The notes under the pieces: generated by a model
What the model was told of the DNA's origin: nothing
Seen by the model: the letters and a program-made list of their open reading frames with translations, nothing else
The model's database searches: none
NCBI RefSeq assembly: GCF_014647055.1
Contig: NZ_BMOL01000001.1
Location: 52,501-116,500, forward strand
From: Deinococcus aerolatus
GTDB lineage: Bacteria > Deinococcota > Deinococci > Deinococcales > Deinococcaceae
Length of the DNA: 64,000 bases
Reading direction: 5' to 3'
In this document: piece by piece, positions 8,857 to 17,809 of the stretch
Numbering within the stretch: position 1 is the stretch's first letter
Layout: each line of letters starts with the position of its first letter
Translations under genes and position numbers: made by a program

Positions 8857-8890
8857 CGCCCCTGCAGGTCTCTTCCGTCGTGTCTGCCGC

Positions 8891-9844
<954 letters not shown>

Positions 9845-9883
9845 GGACGGTGTGCGCCGGGAGCCGGAGGCCGGGCACCAGCA

Positions 9884-10801
9884 CTATGGCCGGCCGCCCA
9901 GCATCCACCACACGCCCGCTGTTGCTATGGCCGTGACCACCCAGAAGCGCATGGCAACGTGCGTTTCCGGCCAGCCGCTCAGCTCGAAATGGTGGTGAAT
10001 GGGCGTCATCTTGAAAAAGCGCTTGCCGGTGCGCTTGAAATATGTCACCTGAATAATGACGCTCAGGACAGCGGCCACCGGAACAATGGCCGCGATGGGC
10101 AGCAGCCAGACGTCGGCGTACAGGACGTAGGCGCCCGCCGCGATGGCCCCGATGGCGTGGCTGCCCATGTCGCCCATGAAGACGCGGGCCGGGTGCGCGT
10201 TAAACCATAAGAAGCCCAGCAAAACAGCCACCAGCAGGGCAGCCGAGGGTGACAGCGCCAGCAGTGGCAGCAGCACGATGATGGCCACGCCGCCCAGCAG
10301 CCCGTCAACCCCGTCGGTGAAGTTGAAGGCATTCACGCTGCCCACCATCACCAGCGTCAGCAGAAGGATGTCCCCGATCTGGCCGAAGCCCGGCACCAGT
10401 TCATGCGCGGCCAGCGGCGCGGCAAACCACGCGAAGGCCAGGCCGACAATCAGCTGCAGCGGAAATTTCTCGCGGGCCAGCAGTTCCTTCCTGCCGCTCC
10501 CCGTCATCCGCGAGCGCACCTTCAGAAGGTCGTCGGCCCCGCCGATCAGGCCCATGCCCAGCGCGGTCAGCATGATCAGCAGTTCGCGCGGGCCACCCGC
10601 GTTTCCGGTGAGGTACAGCGGGAAGAACACCAGCGCCAGCGCCACCACGAACGGCACGCCGCCCGCCGTGGGTGTCCCTTCCTTGCTCAGGTGCGTCTGC
10701 GGCCCGTCCTTGCGGACCGGCTGCCCCCAGCCTCGCGCCTTGCTGACCCGGATGAACAGCCCCACCAGCAGCAGGGACAGCAGGGCGGCAACCACCATCA
10801 C
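9884..10801 (-). CDS. mraY: Phospho-N-acetylmuramoyl-pentapeptide transferase (MraY)
   Basis: Integral membrane enzyme that transfers phospho-MurNAc-pentapeptide from UDP to undecaprenyl phosphate, making lipid I of peptidoglycan. Family hallmarks are visible: [12 protein letters not shown] near the N-terminus, [11 protein letters not shown], the metal-binding [26 protein letters not shown], and the C-terminal [15 protein letters not shown]. Several hydrophobic spans match the ten-TM topology. Start: GTG 10801 has GGAAGG about 8 bases upstream; the ATG at 10798 is equally possible; the frame to 10846 is unlikely. It stands alone, outside any mur cluster. Confidence 0.93.
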   Translation of the reverse strand: MMVVAALLSLLLVGLFIRVSKARGWGQPVRKDGPQTHLSKEGTPTAGGVPFVVALALVFFPLYLTGNAGGPRELLIMLTALGMGLIGGADDLLKVRSRMTGSGRKELLAREKFPLQLIVGLAFAWFAAPLAAHELVPGFGQIGDILLLTLVMVGSVNAFNFTDGVDGLLGGVAIIVLLPLLALSPSAALLVAVLLGFLWFNAHPARVFMGDMGSHAIGAIAAGAYVLYADVWLLPIAAIVPVAAVLSVIIQVTYFKRTGKRFFKMTPIHHHFELSGWPETHVAMRFWVVTAIATAGVWWMLGGRP

Positions 10802-10964
10802 GCCGTGGCCTTCCGGGCAGCGTTGCGGGCAATCAGGTGGGGCCACTGGTGTTCACACATCAATTGGTGAGGGTAGCACGCGGACGCCGCGCGGCCCGGC
10901 TCTCGCCGACCTCAGCACCTTCAACACCCTGTACCGGTCCAGGCCACCCTGGCCGGTTCCGCCC

Positions 10965-11426
10965 TCAGTTCGCTAGGTAGCGGATAAATTCCCGCATGGC
11001 ATTCACGCAGGCTCCCTTCTCACCGTCGGCGCTGCTGCCGGTCACGGTCCGCAGCAGGCCCGCGTCATTTAGGTACAGCTGCGAGATCTTGTAGGTCGCG
11101 CCCCCGTCCTTGTGGTCATAGGCGGCCAGCACCGCCCAGAAGCCGGCGCGGTCCACCGGCTGAATCGTGACTGCCCCCACTGACTTGCTCAGCTGCTTGC
11201 GCAGTTTGACGGCAAACGCCAGCGCTTCGGTCTGCGAGGCCAGGACCGGAAACGCCTGCCCGGTGCGTTCCTCGCGCAGCAGACAGGCGCCGCTGGTGTC
11301 GGTCCAGACGCTGGCATTGCCCTCCACCGGCACCCAGCCGTTCATGGGCACGATCAGGGCGGAAGCGGAAGACCCCAGCAGGCTCAGGGCAAGGGCGGAC
11401 ACGAGGACGGGACGCGGCAAGGGCAT
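10965..11426 (-). CDS. Secreted protein, unknown function
   Basis: Protein of 153 residues with a clear Sec signal peptide ([20 protein letters not shown], cleavage near ASA-LIV). The mature part has two cysteines ([12 protein letters not shown] and [16 protein letters not shown]) that could form a disulfide. The pattern [20 protein letters not shown] repeats in small secreted Deinococcus-type proteins, but I do not recognise a named family. The ATG at 11426 gives a better signal peptide than the one at 11435; TAGCCT lies 10 nt upstream. Confidence 0.75.
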   Translation of the reverse strand: MPLPRPVLVSALALSLLGSSASALIVPMNGWVPVEGNASVWTDTSGACLLREERTGQAFPVLASQTEALAFAVKLRKQLSKSVGAVTIQPVDRAGFWAVLAAYDHKDGGATYKISQLYLNDAGLLRTVTGSSADGEKGACVNAMREFIRYLAN

Positions 11427-11436
11427 GATGCCCATG

Positions 11437-11442
11437 AGGCTA
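11437..11442 (-). promoter_or_regulatory. -10 hexamer for secreted protein gene
   Basis: TAGCCT, 10 nt before ATG 11426; the leader would be only a few bases. Confidence 0.4.
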
Positions 11443-11537
11443 ACAGCCCGGTCTCTGGCAATCGTTAAGGGCGAACTCAGGCAGATGAGGACGTGAGAGG
11501 CCGCCGGGCTGGGCCGCGCCTGAGCGCCGCCGGGCGC

Positions 11538-12155
11538 TCAGCCCAGTCCGGCAATGCGGGCCTCCAGTCCGGCGCGGACAGCGGGCCACTCACCCCGCAG
11601 CACGCTGAACACCACGCTGTCGCGGGCGTACCCGTCGGGCATCACCTGATACTGCCGCAGCGTGCCCTCCTGCACCGCGCCCAGCTTGTGCATGGCGCGC
11701 AGGCTGCGGGCGTTGCGGGCGTCCACCTTGAAGTGCACGCGGCCCGCGCCCAGCACCTCGAAGGCACGGGCCATCAGCAGCAGCTTGGCTTCCGGGTTGA
11801 CGGTGGTGCCCTGCGCGGCGGGCAGCAGCATGGTCCCGATCTCGGCCCAGCGGTCGGCCCACCTGATCTCGCTGTAGCTGATGCGGCCCACGGTCACGCC
11901 GCTGCCGGCCAGCCGCACTGCGAAGTTGATGCGCTCCGGCAGGGCGTTCAGCTGTCCGATGTACCCGGCCCAGGCCTCGGGTGTGGCCGCAGATGGCCCG
12001 CCCCGCGCCAGCAGCCGAACGGTTTCCCCATCCGCCCCCGCGCACAGATCAGCGGCGTGCGATTCGTTCAGGCCTTCCAGCACAACGTGCTGCCCCCGCA
12101 GCGTGGGGGTCTGGAACCACTCGGCTTCGGGGGCGGCGGGCAGCGCGGGACTCAC
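11538..12155 (-). CDS. GNAT acetyltransferase, RimJ/RimL type
   Basis: Protein of 205 residues in the RimJ/RimL-like branch: TPTLRGQHVVLEGLNESHAA at the N-terminus, VGRISYSEIRWADRWAEIGT in the core, and RVHFKVDARNARSLRAMHKL then GAVQEGTLRQY near the C-terminus. Such proteins acetylate N-terminal or small-molecule amines; the substrate is unknown. The GTG at 12155 is chosen because TAGACT lies exactly 7 nt before it; a longer frame to 12191 exists. Confidence 0.85.
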   Translation of the reverse strand: MSPALPAAPEAEWFQTPTLRGQHVVLEGLNESHAADLCAGADGETVRLLARGGPSAATPEAWAGYIGQLNALPERINFAVRLAGSGVTVGRISYSEIRWADRWAEIGTMLLPAAQGTTVNPEAKLLLMARAFEVLGAGRVHFKVDARNARSLRAMHKLGAVQEGTLRQYQVMPDGYARDSVVFSVLRGEWPAVRAGLEARIAGLG

Positions 12156-12162
12156 GGCGAAA

Positions 12163-12168
12163 AGTCTA
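12163..12168 (-). promoter_or_regulatory. Leaderless -10 hexamer for GNAT gene
   Basis: TAGACT, 7 nt before GTG 12155. Confidence 0.6.
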
Positions 12169-12253
12169 GGCCATGCGCCGGGCGCAGTCACCGGGCGCAG
12201 TGTGGAATGCCCAGGGGCTTTGAAGGCTCAGGTTCAACCGCCCAGGCGGGGGC

Positions 12254-12694
12254 CTACCCGCGGTGGTACGGTTCCCCCGCGCTGATGGTGGCGGCGCGGT
12301 ACAGCGCCTCGGCCAGCACCACCATCGCCAGATCGTGCGGCAGGGTCAGCGAGCCCAGGCTCCACAGGGCGCTGGCCCCGGCCCGCAGCCCGTCGGTGTG
12401 GCCGTCCGGGCCGCCCACCCCAAATGCCAGCTCCCCGGTGCCGCCCAGTGCGCGGGTGTCCAGATACGCGCTCAGGGCCTCCGAGGTGAACTGCTGCCCA
12501 CGTGGGTCCAGCAGAATCAGCGGGGCCTTACCGGCGGCCTTGCGGATTGCCTCACTCTCGGCCGCCTGCGTCTTGCCCGAGACGCGGCTGACCTGCAGCT
12601 TGTGGTAGCGCCGCAGCCGCGTGACGTATTCCTCCCAGCCCGCGCGGGCGTAGGCCAGCTTCGGCTCTCCGACGGTGATCAGGTGCAGCCTCAC
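12254..12694 (-). CDS. rlmH: 23S rRNA pseudouridine-1915 N3-methyltransferase (RlmH)
   Basis: SPOUT methyltransferase of 146 residues that methylates pseudouridine 1915 in helix 69 of 23S rRNA. It begins RLHLITVGEPKLAYARAGWE and carries the knot region FGVGGPDGHTDGLRA and the family C-terminus LPHDLAMVVLAEALYRAATI followed by SAGEPYHRG. GTG 12694 is the start, as the usual RlmH N-terminus begins here and TAGGCT lies 7 nt upstream; the longer frame is not coding. Confidence 0.95.
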   Translation of the reverse strand: MRLHLITVGEPKLAYARAGWEEYVTRLRRYHKLQVSRVSGKTQAAESEAIRKAAGKAPLILLDPRGQQFTSEALSAYLDTRALGGTGELAFGVGGPDGHTDGLRAGASALWSLGSLTLPHDLAMVVLAEALYRAATISAGEPYHRG

Positions 12695-12701
12695 GCCGCC
12701 C

Positions 12702-12707
12702 AGCCTA
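12702..12707 (-). promoter_or_regulatory. Leaderless -10 hexamer for rlmH
   Basis: TAGGCT, 7 nt before GTG 12694. Confidence 0.6.
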
Positions 12708-12772
12708 GCGTCCCGGCGCCTGCCAGCGGGCCAGCGTGAGCCGACTGACGGCGTGTGGCCGCCGCCGACCGC

Positions 12773-12778
12773 TAGACT
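12773..12778 (+). promoter_or_regulatory. Leaderless -10 hexamer for the 12786-14476 operon
   Basis: TAGACT, 7 nt before the ATG at 12786 that opens a 22-codon leader frame. Confidence 0.6.
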
Positions 12779-12785
12779 GTGGACC

Positions 12786-12854
12786 ATGGTTCTGTCTGCC
12801 ACGCCCCACAGCGGCGCACCGCAGCGCACCGCCTCGCTGCGGGGTGGCGCGTGA
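12786..12854 (+). CDS. Possible 22-residue leader peptide
   Basis: An ATG placed 7 nt after a TAGACT hexamer opens a short frame (MVLSATPHSGAPQRTASLRGGA). Its TGA at 12852-12854 overlaps the GTG start of the next gene as GTGA. The message would start at or next to this ATG, so ribosomes loading on it would deliver translation to the next gene by termination-reinitiation. No other function is suggested. It is too short to judge by codon bias. Confidence 0.45.
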   Translation: MVLSATPHSGAPQRTASLRGGA

Positions 12855-13279
12855 ACTACGCGGCCACGCTGGCAGTGCTGGTGGTGCTGGCCTTCTGCTT
12901 TCCGCTGACGCTGCGCCTCGGCGCGGGCTTCGGGGTCTCGGAGACCATCACCATCTCGGTGCTGGGCGCGGGGCTGACCTTCCTGCTGGCGCTGTACCTG
13001 GTGCGCTGGCAGGTGGGGCGGCACCAGCAGGCGCTGTCACGAATGGAAAAGGCCCGCGCGCAGATTCTGGCGGACCCGGAAAATCCCCGTTCGTACTTCG
13101 TGGGCGGCGAGCATCTGGGGGCGCTGCTGCTGCGGCTCGACCGCCGGCGCGAGGCGGCTGAAATCATTGACCGCTACGCCCGGCTGGGCGGAGCGCGCGA
13201 ATCGGAAATCGTGGCACTCCAGGAAGCATTGTCCAGGGCAAACCGGCGGCAACGCCGCGCCCAGGGGAGGGAAGCATGA
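12851..13279 (+). CDS. Small membrane protein with TPR-like tail
   Basis: Protein of 142 residues from GTG 12851. Two hydrophobic spans (about residues 4-22, TLAVLVVLAFCFPLTL, and 32-52, ISVLGAGLTFLLALYLV) form a hairpin anchor, followed by a cytoplasmic helical part (HLGALLLRLDRRREAAEIID, then SEIVALQEALSRANRRQRRA) with the spacing of a single TPR-like helix pair. No enzyme motif. Its stop overlaps the next ATG (ATGA), so it is coupled to the DUF104-like gene. Function unknown. Confidence 0.7.
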   Translation: MNYAATLAVLVVLAFCFPLTLRLGAGFGVSETITISVLGAGLTFLLALYLVRWQVGRHQQALSRMEKARAQILADPENPRSYFVGGEHLGALLLRLDRRREAAEIIDRYARLGGARESEIVALQEALSRANRRQRRAQGREA

Positions 13280-13536
13280 GAGCCTACAAGGGCGTCGTGG
13301 AAAACGGGGTGGTGGTGGTGCTGGGTACCCGACTGCCCGAGGGCACGCTGGTCACCGTCACCGTGGGCGAGGGCGAGTTGCTGCGCGCCCGCATCACCAA
13401 CGTGCTCAAGCGGCCACGCAAGGTCAAGGTGCGCATCAAGCCCAATGTCGGGCTGGCCGCCACCGGCACGGACGGCGCAGGCCTGATGGGCACCCACCTG
13501 ACGCTGAGCGGGCCACCGTCTGGAGCCGATGACTGA
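13276..13536 (+). CDS. DUF104-like small protein
   Basis: Protein of 86 residues. MRAYKGVVENGVVVVLGTRL followed by PEGTLVTVTV matches the N-terminal beta motif of DUF104/AF2212-like proteins, some of which are VapB-type antitoxins. Here there is no PIN-domain toxin next door, and residues 35-60 (ARITNVLKRPRKVKVRIKP) are basic, so RNA or ribosome binding is another possibility. It is locked between coupled neighbours: ATGA overlap upstream and an 8-bp overlap with rsmI downstream. Confidence 0.65.
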   Translation: MRAYKGVVENGVVVVLGTRLPEGTLVTVTVGEGELLRARITNVLKRPRKVKVRIKPNVGLAATGTDGAGLMGTHLTLSGPPSGADD

Positions 13537-14476
13537 CTGGCCGGTGAGTGACAAGCCGGTGAGTGACAGGCCAGTGGCTGGGCTGCCGGACCCCGCAGCC
13601 GGGGCTCGGGAGACCGGGCCGGAGAGCGGCCCGCGCGTATGGCTGGTGCCGACACCGGTGGGCAACCTGGGCGACATCACCCTGCGGGCCGTGGAGGTCC
13701 TGAGAGGGGCAGACGCGGTGGCCTGCGAGGACACCCGGCGCAGCGGGGCGCTGCTGTCGCACCTGGGACTCCAGAAGCCGCTGGTGCGCCTGGACGCCCA
13801 CACCATGCGCCGCGCCCCCGCCGTGCTGGAAAAGTACCCCCGGCTGGCCTACGTCTCGGATGCGGGCACCCCCGGGGTCAGCGATCCCGGCTCGGAACTG
13901 GTGGCGGCGGCCCTTGCCGTAGACATTCCGGTGGAGGTGCTGCCCGGAGCCACCGCCTTCGTGCCCGCGCTGGTGCTGTCGGGGCTGGACACCGGAAGAT
14001 TCACCTTCGAGGGCTTCCTGCCGCGCAGCGGCCGCGAGCGCAAGACCCGTCTCTCGGCCCTGGCCGCCCGTCCGGAAACCAGCGTGCTGTACGAGAGCCC
14101 CCACCGCCTGGGGGCCACGCTGGGCGATCTGGCCAGCGTGTGCGGCGACTCGCGCCCCGCCAGCGTGACCCGCGAACTGTCCAAGAGATTCGAGGAAACC
14201 GCGCGCGGCCCGCTGCACGAACTGGCCGCACGGTTCGCCGCCGGGGTCCGGGGCGAGATCGTGGTGGTGGTGGCCGGACGCCCGCCGGGCGAGGCCGATC
14301 CCGACGCGCCCGCGCCCGATCACGCGGTGCAGGCGCTCAGCTGGGCCGCGCAGGGCAAGACGGCCAGGGATATACGTGATCTGCTGATGGCCCAGGGTTT
14401 GCGTAAGAATGACGCTTACGCGCTGGCCCTGCGGGCGACGGAAGGGGCTGAACCATCCCCCCCGGACCCCGCCTGA
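13529..14476 (+). CDS. rsmI: 16S rRNA (cytidine-1402 2'-O)-methyltransferase (RsmI)
   Basis: SAM-dependent tetrapyrrole-methylase-fold enzyme of 315 residues that 2'-O-methylates C1402 in the ribosomal P site. The core starts at VWLVPTPVGNLGDITLRAVE (about residue 37), with CEDTRRSGALLSHLG, YVSDAGTPGVSDPGSELV, FEGFLPRSGRERK and TSVLYESPHRL all in family order. About 36 extra residues precede the usual start and include the near-repeat PVSDKPVSDRP encoded by two 15-base units (13542-13571). The ATG at 13529 overlaps the upstream gene by 8 bp. Confidence 0.93.
   Translation: MTDWPVSDKPVSDRPVAGLPDPAAGARETGPESGPRVWLVPTPVGNLGDITLRAVEVLRGADAVACEDTRRSGALLSHLGLQKPLVRLDAHTMRRAPAVLEKYPRLAYVSDAGTPGVSDPGSELVAAALAVDIPVEVLPGATAFVPALVLSGLDTGRFTFEGFLPRSGRERKTRLSALAARPETSVLYESPHRLGATLGDLASVCGDSRPASVTRELSKRFEETARGPLHELAARFAAGVRGEIVVVVAGRPPGEADPDAPAPDHAVQALSWAAQGKTARDIRDLLMAQGLRKNDAYALALRATEGAEPSPPDPA
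13542..13571 (+). repeat. Two tandem 15-base units in the rsmI 5' end
   Basis: CCGGTGAGTGACAAG is followed by CCGGTGAGTGACAGG and then a decayed third unit (CCAGTGGCTGGG). The unit is a multiple of three, so copy-number change keeps the frame. Confidence 0.7.
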
Positions 14477-14568
14477 AGTCTGGCCCGGTCTGAAATCCTG
14501 GCCTCGCCTGCTGACGCTCACCCTATCCCACCGAAGTTCCTCTCCCTCTCAAAAAAGCGAGACTGACC

Positions 14569-15576
14569 ATGACTGAACCCACCCCCACCCGGCACCCCAA
14601 CACTGCAGGCATCCAGCGCGTTGCGGTCCTGACCAGCGGCGGCGACGCGCCGGGCATGAACGCGGCGATCCGCGCGGTGGTCCGCACCGCCGCCTTCGAG
14701 GGCCTGGAGGTCATGGGCGTGCGCCGGGGCTTTTCCGGCCTGCACCGGGGCGAGTTGAAGCTGATCGGGCCTCGGGACATGGCCAACACCATCCAGCGCG
14801 GCGGCACCGTCCTGCTGACCGCGCGCAGCGCCACCTGGCGCACCCCCGAAGGCCGTGCCCTGGGTGCCCGACACCTGCGCGCCAATGGTGTGGAGGGCCT
14901 AATTGTGATCGGTGGCGACGGCAGCTTTCACGGGGCGCATCTGCTGGAGCAGGAGCACGGCATCGCGGTGATCGGCGTGCCCGGCACCATTGACAATGAC
15001 CTGTACGGCACCGATCACACCATCGGCTACTTCACGGCCGTGGAAACCGCGCTGGACGCCGTGGACAAGCTGCGCGACACCGGGGCCAGCCACGAGCGCA
15101 TCTTCGTGATCGAGGTCATGGGCCGGCACGCCGGGCATATCGCGCTGGACGTGGCAGTGGCCGGCGGAGCGGAGGAGGTCTTCATCCCCGAGGACCACAA
15201 GCCCATCGGGGACGTGATCCAGATTGTCAAGGACAGCGTGCGGAAGGGCAAGATGGGCAGCATCGTAATCGTCGCCGAGGGCGTGCCGGGTGGGGCGCAG
15301 GGGGTGGGCGACGCCATCCAGGCCGGCACGGGCCTGGAAACCCGCGTCAGCATCCTGGGCCACATCCAGCGCGGCGGCACCCCGGTGTCCAGCGACCGCA
15401 TCCTGGCCAGCCGTCTGGGCGAGGCCGCCGTCTACGCTTTAATGGACGGCGTGAGCGGCGTGATGGTGGGGCGGCGCGGCGGCGACATCATCCACACGCC
15501 GCTGCAGGAGACCTGGGAAAGGCGCAAGGACGTCAACCGCGACCTGTACCACTGCGCCATGAAGCTCAGCGTGTAG
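14569..15576 (+). CDS. pfkA: ATP-dependent 6-phosphofructokinase
   Basis: Group I phosphofructokinase of 335 residues catalysing fructose 6-phosphate to fructose 1,6-bisphosphate. Visible motifs: ATP site [19 protein letters not shown] (about 21-39), [10 protein letters not shown], the catalytic loop [39 protein letters not shown] and [19 protein letters not shown] (Gly after the second GGD) fits an ATP-dependent rather than PPi-dependent enzyme. About 15 residues precede the usual start. No strong ribosome site is present; GCGAG lies upstream. Confidence 0.95.
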   Translation: MTEPTPTRHPNTAGIQRVAVLTSGGDAPGMNAAIRAVVRTAAFEGLEVMGVRRGFSGLHRGELKLIGPRDMANTIQRGGTVLLTARSATWRTPEGRALGARHLRANGVEGLIVIGGDGSFHGAHLLEQEHGIAVIGVPGTIDNDLYGTDHTIGYFTAVETALDAVDKLRDTGASHERIFVIEVMGRHAGHIALDVAVAGGAEEVFIPEDHKPIGDVIQIVKDSVRKGKMGSIVIVAEGVPGGAQGVGDAIQAGTGLETRVSILGHIQRGGTPVSSDRILASRLGEAAVYALMDGVSGVMVGRRGGDIIHTPLQETWERRKDVNRDLYHCAMKLSV

Positions 15577-15596
15577 CGGAAACAAACAAAAGGAAC

Positions 15597-15647
15597 AAAA
15601 GGAGGCGGGGCGTGGGGAAAAGACTTCCCCATGCCCCGCCTCCTTTT
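15597..15647. terminator. Strong bidirectional terminator after pfkA
   Basis: A 23-bp stem, fully paired in RNA with one G-U, closes a 5-nt AAGAC loop; A and T tracts at the two ends make it work in both directions between convergent genes. Confidence 0.9.
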
Positions 15648-15652
15648 CCCGC

Positions 15653-16807
15653 TTACGGCTTGGGCGGCTTGACCGTGGACTGCGCGGACAGGCTCTGCTT
15701 GCCCCCGTCCACCTTCATGATGTACAGGGTCACCTGGTTGCGGTCCCCGACGCTGTTGAAGGTCACGTCGCCGGACAGCAGGCCCTTGAAGCTGCCCTTG
15801 CGGATGGCCGTCTCGACCTGCGTGCGGGTGGGCAGCTTGCCGCCGTTGGCCTTGGCCGCGTCCAGAATGCCCTGGGCGATCACGTTGGCCGAGTCGTAGG
15901 CAAAGGCGGCGTACCCGGCAGGCACGGTCTTGTACACCTTGCGGTAGTTGGCCGTGAAGGTCTTGGCGGCGGGCAGCGAGTCCAGCGGCGCGACAATGGT
16001 GGTGTAGTAGATGTTGTTGGCACCCTTGGCGGCAATCGTCGCGAGTTCGGTGCTGTCCAATCCGTCGCCGCCCACCACCGGAATATCGATGCCCGCGTCA
16101 CGCAGCTGCCGGATGAACACGCCGATCTGCGTATAGATGCCGCCGAAGTACACCGCGTCCGGCTTCTGCAATTTGATCTTGGCGATGACGCTGGAAAAAT
16201 CGCTCTTTTCCTCGGTGCCCTCGTTGATGACGATTTTGGCCCCGCCAGCCTTGAGGGTCTGCTCAACCTCGGCGGCCAGACCCTCGCCGTAGGAGGTCTT
16301 GTCGTTCAGGATGTAAACCTTCTTGGCCCCCAGCTTGTCCATCATGAACTGCGCGCCGGCCGGTCCCTGGGCATCGTTGCGGGCCACAATGCGGTTCATG
16401 TTCGCCAGCCCCCGGTCCGTGACCTCGTTGGCGGTCACCGCCGGGCTGACCATGGTGACGTGGCTGGCCTTGAGGGCCTCGCTGGCCGGAATGGCCACGC
16501 CGCTGTTCATGGTGCCGACCACGCCCAGGATGGTGCGGTCAGAGGCAATCTTGCGCGCCGCCGCCGTGCCGGTGGCCGGGTCCGCCTGATCGTCGTAGCC
16601 CACGAACTGCAGGTTGAAGCCCAGCTTCTTGAAGGCAGCCTTCTGTTCCTCGACGGCCAGCTGCGCGCCGTTCTTGAGCAGCGTGCCGGTAAAGCTCTGG
16701 CTGCCCGACAGCGGGGAGAGGCTGGCGATCTTGATGGTGGTCTGCGCTCCGGCCACGCCGGCAGCGAGCAGGCCCAGGGTCAACACATTCAGGGTCATTC
16801 TCTTCAT
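15653..16807 (-). CDS. Branched-chain amino-acid-type ABC substrate-binding protein
   Basis: Periplasmic-binding protein of 384 residues, LivJ/LivK class. Signal peptide MKRMTLNVLTLGLLAAGVAG with AQ at the cleavage site, then TTIKIASLSPLSGSQSFTGT, ARKIASDRTILGVVGTMNSG and VSPAVTANEVTDRG in family order. The ATG at 16807 has GGAGG at good spacing; the upstream frame to 16837 is not needed. No permease or ATPase genes accompany it, so it must use a transporter encoded elsewhere. The upstream sequence has a near-consensus sigma-70 promoter and about 95 bases of leader. Confidence 0.93.
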   Translation of the reverse strand: MKRMTLNVLTLGLLAAGVAGAQTTIKIASLSPLSGSQSFTGTLLKNGAQLAVEEQKAAFKKLGFNLQFVGYDDQADPATGTAAARKIASDRTILGVVGTMNSGVAIPASEALKASHVTMVSPAVTANEVTDRGLANMNRIVARNDAQGPAGAQFMMDKLGAKKVYILNDKTSYGEGLAAEVEQTLKAGGAKIVINEGTEEKSDFSSVIAKIKLQKPDAVYFGGIYTQIGVFIRQLRDAGIDIPVVGGDGLDSTELATIAAKGANNIYYTTIVAPLDSLPAAKTFTANYRKVYKTVPAGYAAFAYDSANVIAQGILDAAKANGGKLPTRTQVETAIRKGSFKGLLSGDVTFNSVGDRNQVTLYIMKVDGGKQSLSAQSTVKPPKP

Positions 16808-16909
16808 TCTTACCTCCAGGAGTCTGGTACACAACATTGAAATTCCGGCCCGTTCTCTACAATGGACCGAAATTCTCAGGACCAGAATAACTTCAAATTA
16901 GATCTGACC

Positions 16910-16938
16910 ATCCTATCAATGTCAGGTCCATATGTCAA
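16910..16938 (-). promoter_or_regulatory. Sigma-70 promoter for the binding protein gene
   Basis: Minus strand: TTGACA (16933-16938), exactly 17 bases, then TAGGAT (16910-16915). It lies in an AT-rich island and leaves a leader of about 95 bases before the ATG at 16807. Confidence 0.8.
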
Positions 16939-17097
16939 ACAAAGCCCGATGTTTTAAACAAATCATTACCGTATACAAGGGCAAGAATCACTCGAACCGC
17001 AGAGTGGTTGAGGGCGATCAGGAGGGCTGATTTGCCTGTCCTGAAGACACCGGGTCCAAACAGCTCTTCCGGGCCCAACGGCCTGGGGTGCGCCACC

Positions 17098-17125
17098 TTG
17101 ACCGCCGTCGCGGCTGTGCTATCTT
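17098..17125 (+). promoter_or_regulatory. Promoter of the SRP RNA gene
   Basis: TTGACC (17098-17103), 16 bases, TATCTT (17120-17125); a start 7 bases later falls at 17132, the first base of the predicted RNA. Confidence 0.75.
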
Positions 17126-17131
17126 CTAGCC

Positions 17132-17233
<102 letters not shown>

Positions 17234-17374
17234 TTTTTTTGGCTCTCCGGAAGGCAAACAGGGGAGCGTTCAGGGTCTCCTGCCTTAATGGCCCCGGCAC
17301 GGTCAGAGCCCCTGAAACATGTCAACGTCTGAATCTGCGACCGCAGCGCACGTCCGCACCGGGCCTTCAGCGTC

Positions 17375-17776
17375 TCAGCGCGTCTTTGGCTGCAACGTCA
17401 GCACCTGAATCTCCCTCACCACGCCGAGTTCCCGCAGGCGCCCGGCATCCAGATCGCCGGCCCCCGCCAGGGCCTCGGCTTTCTTGCGGTCCACCGTGGC
17501 CACCTCCAACGCGGCGGCGTCGCCGAAGACCTCGCGGAAGCGCTCCAGCGGGTACTCGACGCGGCGCGAGACCTTCAGCACGGCGCGGTACAGGTCGGTC
17601 TCGGCCTGCTCGCCGCTGGCAAGGGCGGCCTTGAGCTGCGCTCCCAGCGCCTCGCGCTCGGTTTCCAGACCCTGGATGGTGTCGCGCAACATGGCGTAGC
17701 GTTCGAGCAGTTCCTCTAGGCCCAGTTCCTCCACGCTCAGTTCCGCAGCCGGCGGCAGTTCGGACGAATCGGTCAT
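17375..17776 (-). CDS. Coiled-coil protein, unknown function
   Basis: Protein of 133 residues. A long helical heptad segment ([20 protein letters not shown], then [17 protein letters not shown], residues about 20-56) predicts a coiled coil; the rest ([20 protein letters not shown] and [19 protein letters not shown]) resembles small phage-associated or host nuclease-inhibitor-like helical proteins. No named family is recognised. TATTCT lies 6 nt before the ATG; it shares a 33-base divergent promoter region with the carbonic anhydrase gene. Confidence 0.7.
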   Translation of the reverse strand: MTDSSELPPAAELSVEELGLEELLERYAMLRDTIQGLETEREALGAQLKAALASGEQAETDLYRAVLKVSRRVEYPLERFREVFGDAAALEVATVDRKKAEALAGAGDLDAGRLRELGVVREIQVLTLQPKTR

Positions 17777-17782
17777 GTGCTG

Positions 17783-17788
17783 AGAATA
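17783..17788 (-). promoter_or_regulatory. Leaderless -10 hexamer for coiled-coil gene
   Basis: TATTCT, 6 nt before ATG 17776. Confidence 0.6.
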
Positions 17789-17795
17789 GAGCGGA

Positions 17796-17801
17796 TAAGA
17801 T
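17796..17801 (+). promoter_or_regulatory. Leaderless -10 hexamer for carbonic anhydrase
   Basis: TAAGAT, 8 nt before ATG 17810; only 7 bases separate it from the divergent hexamer. Confidence 0.6.
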
Positions 17802-17809
17802 CAGGGACG

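Noticed and set aside
13276..13536. Toxin-antitoxin locus
   Set aside because: The small protein resembles some antitoxins, but neither neighbour resembles a toxin.
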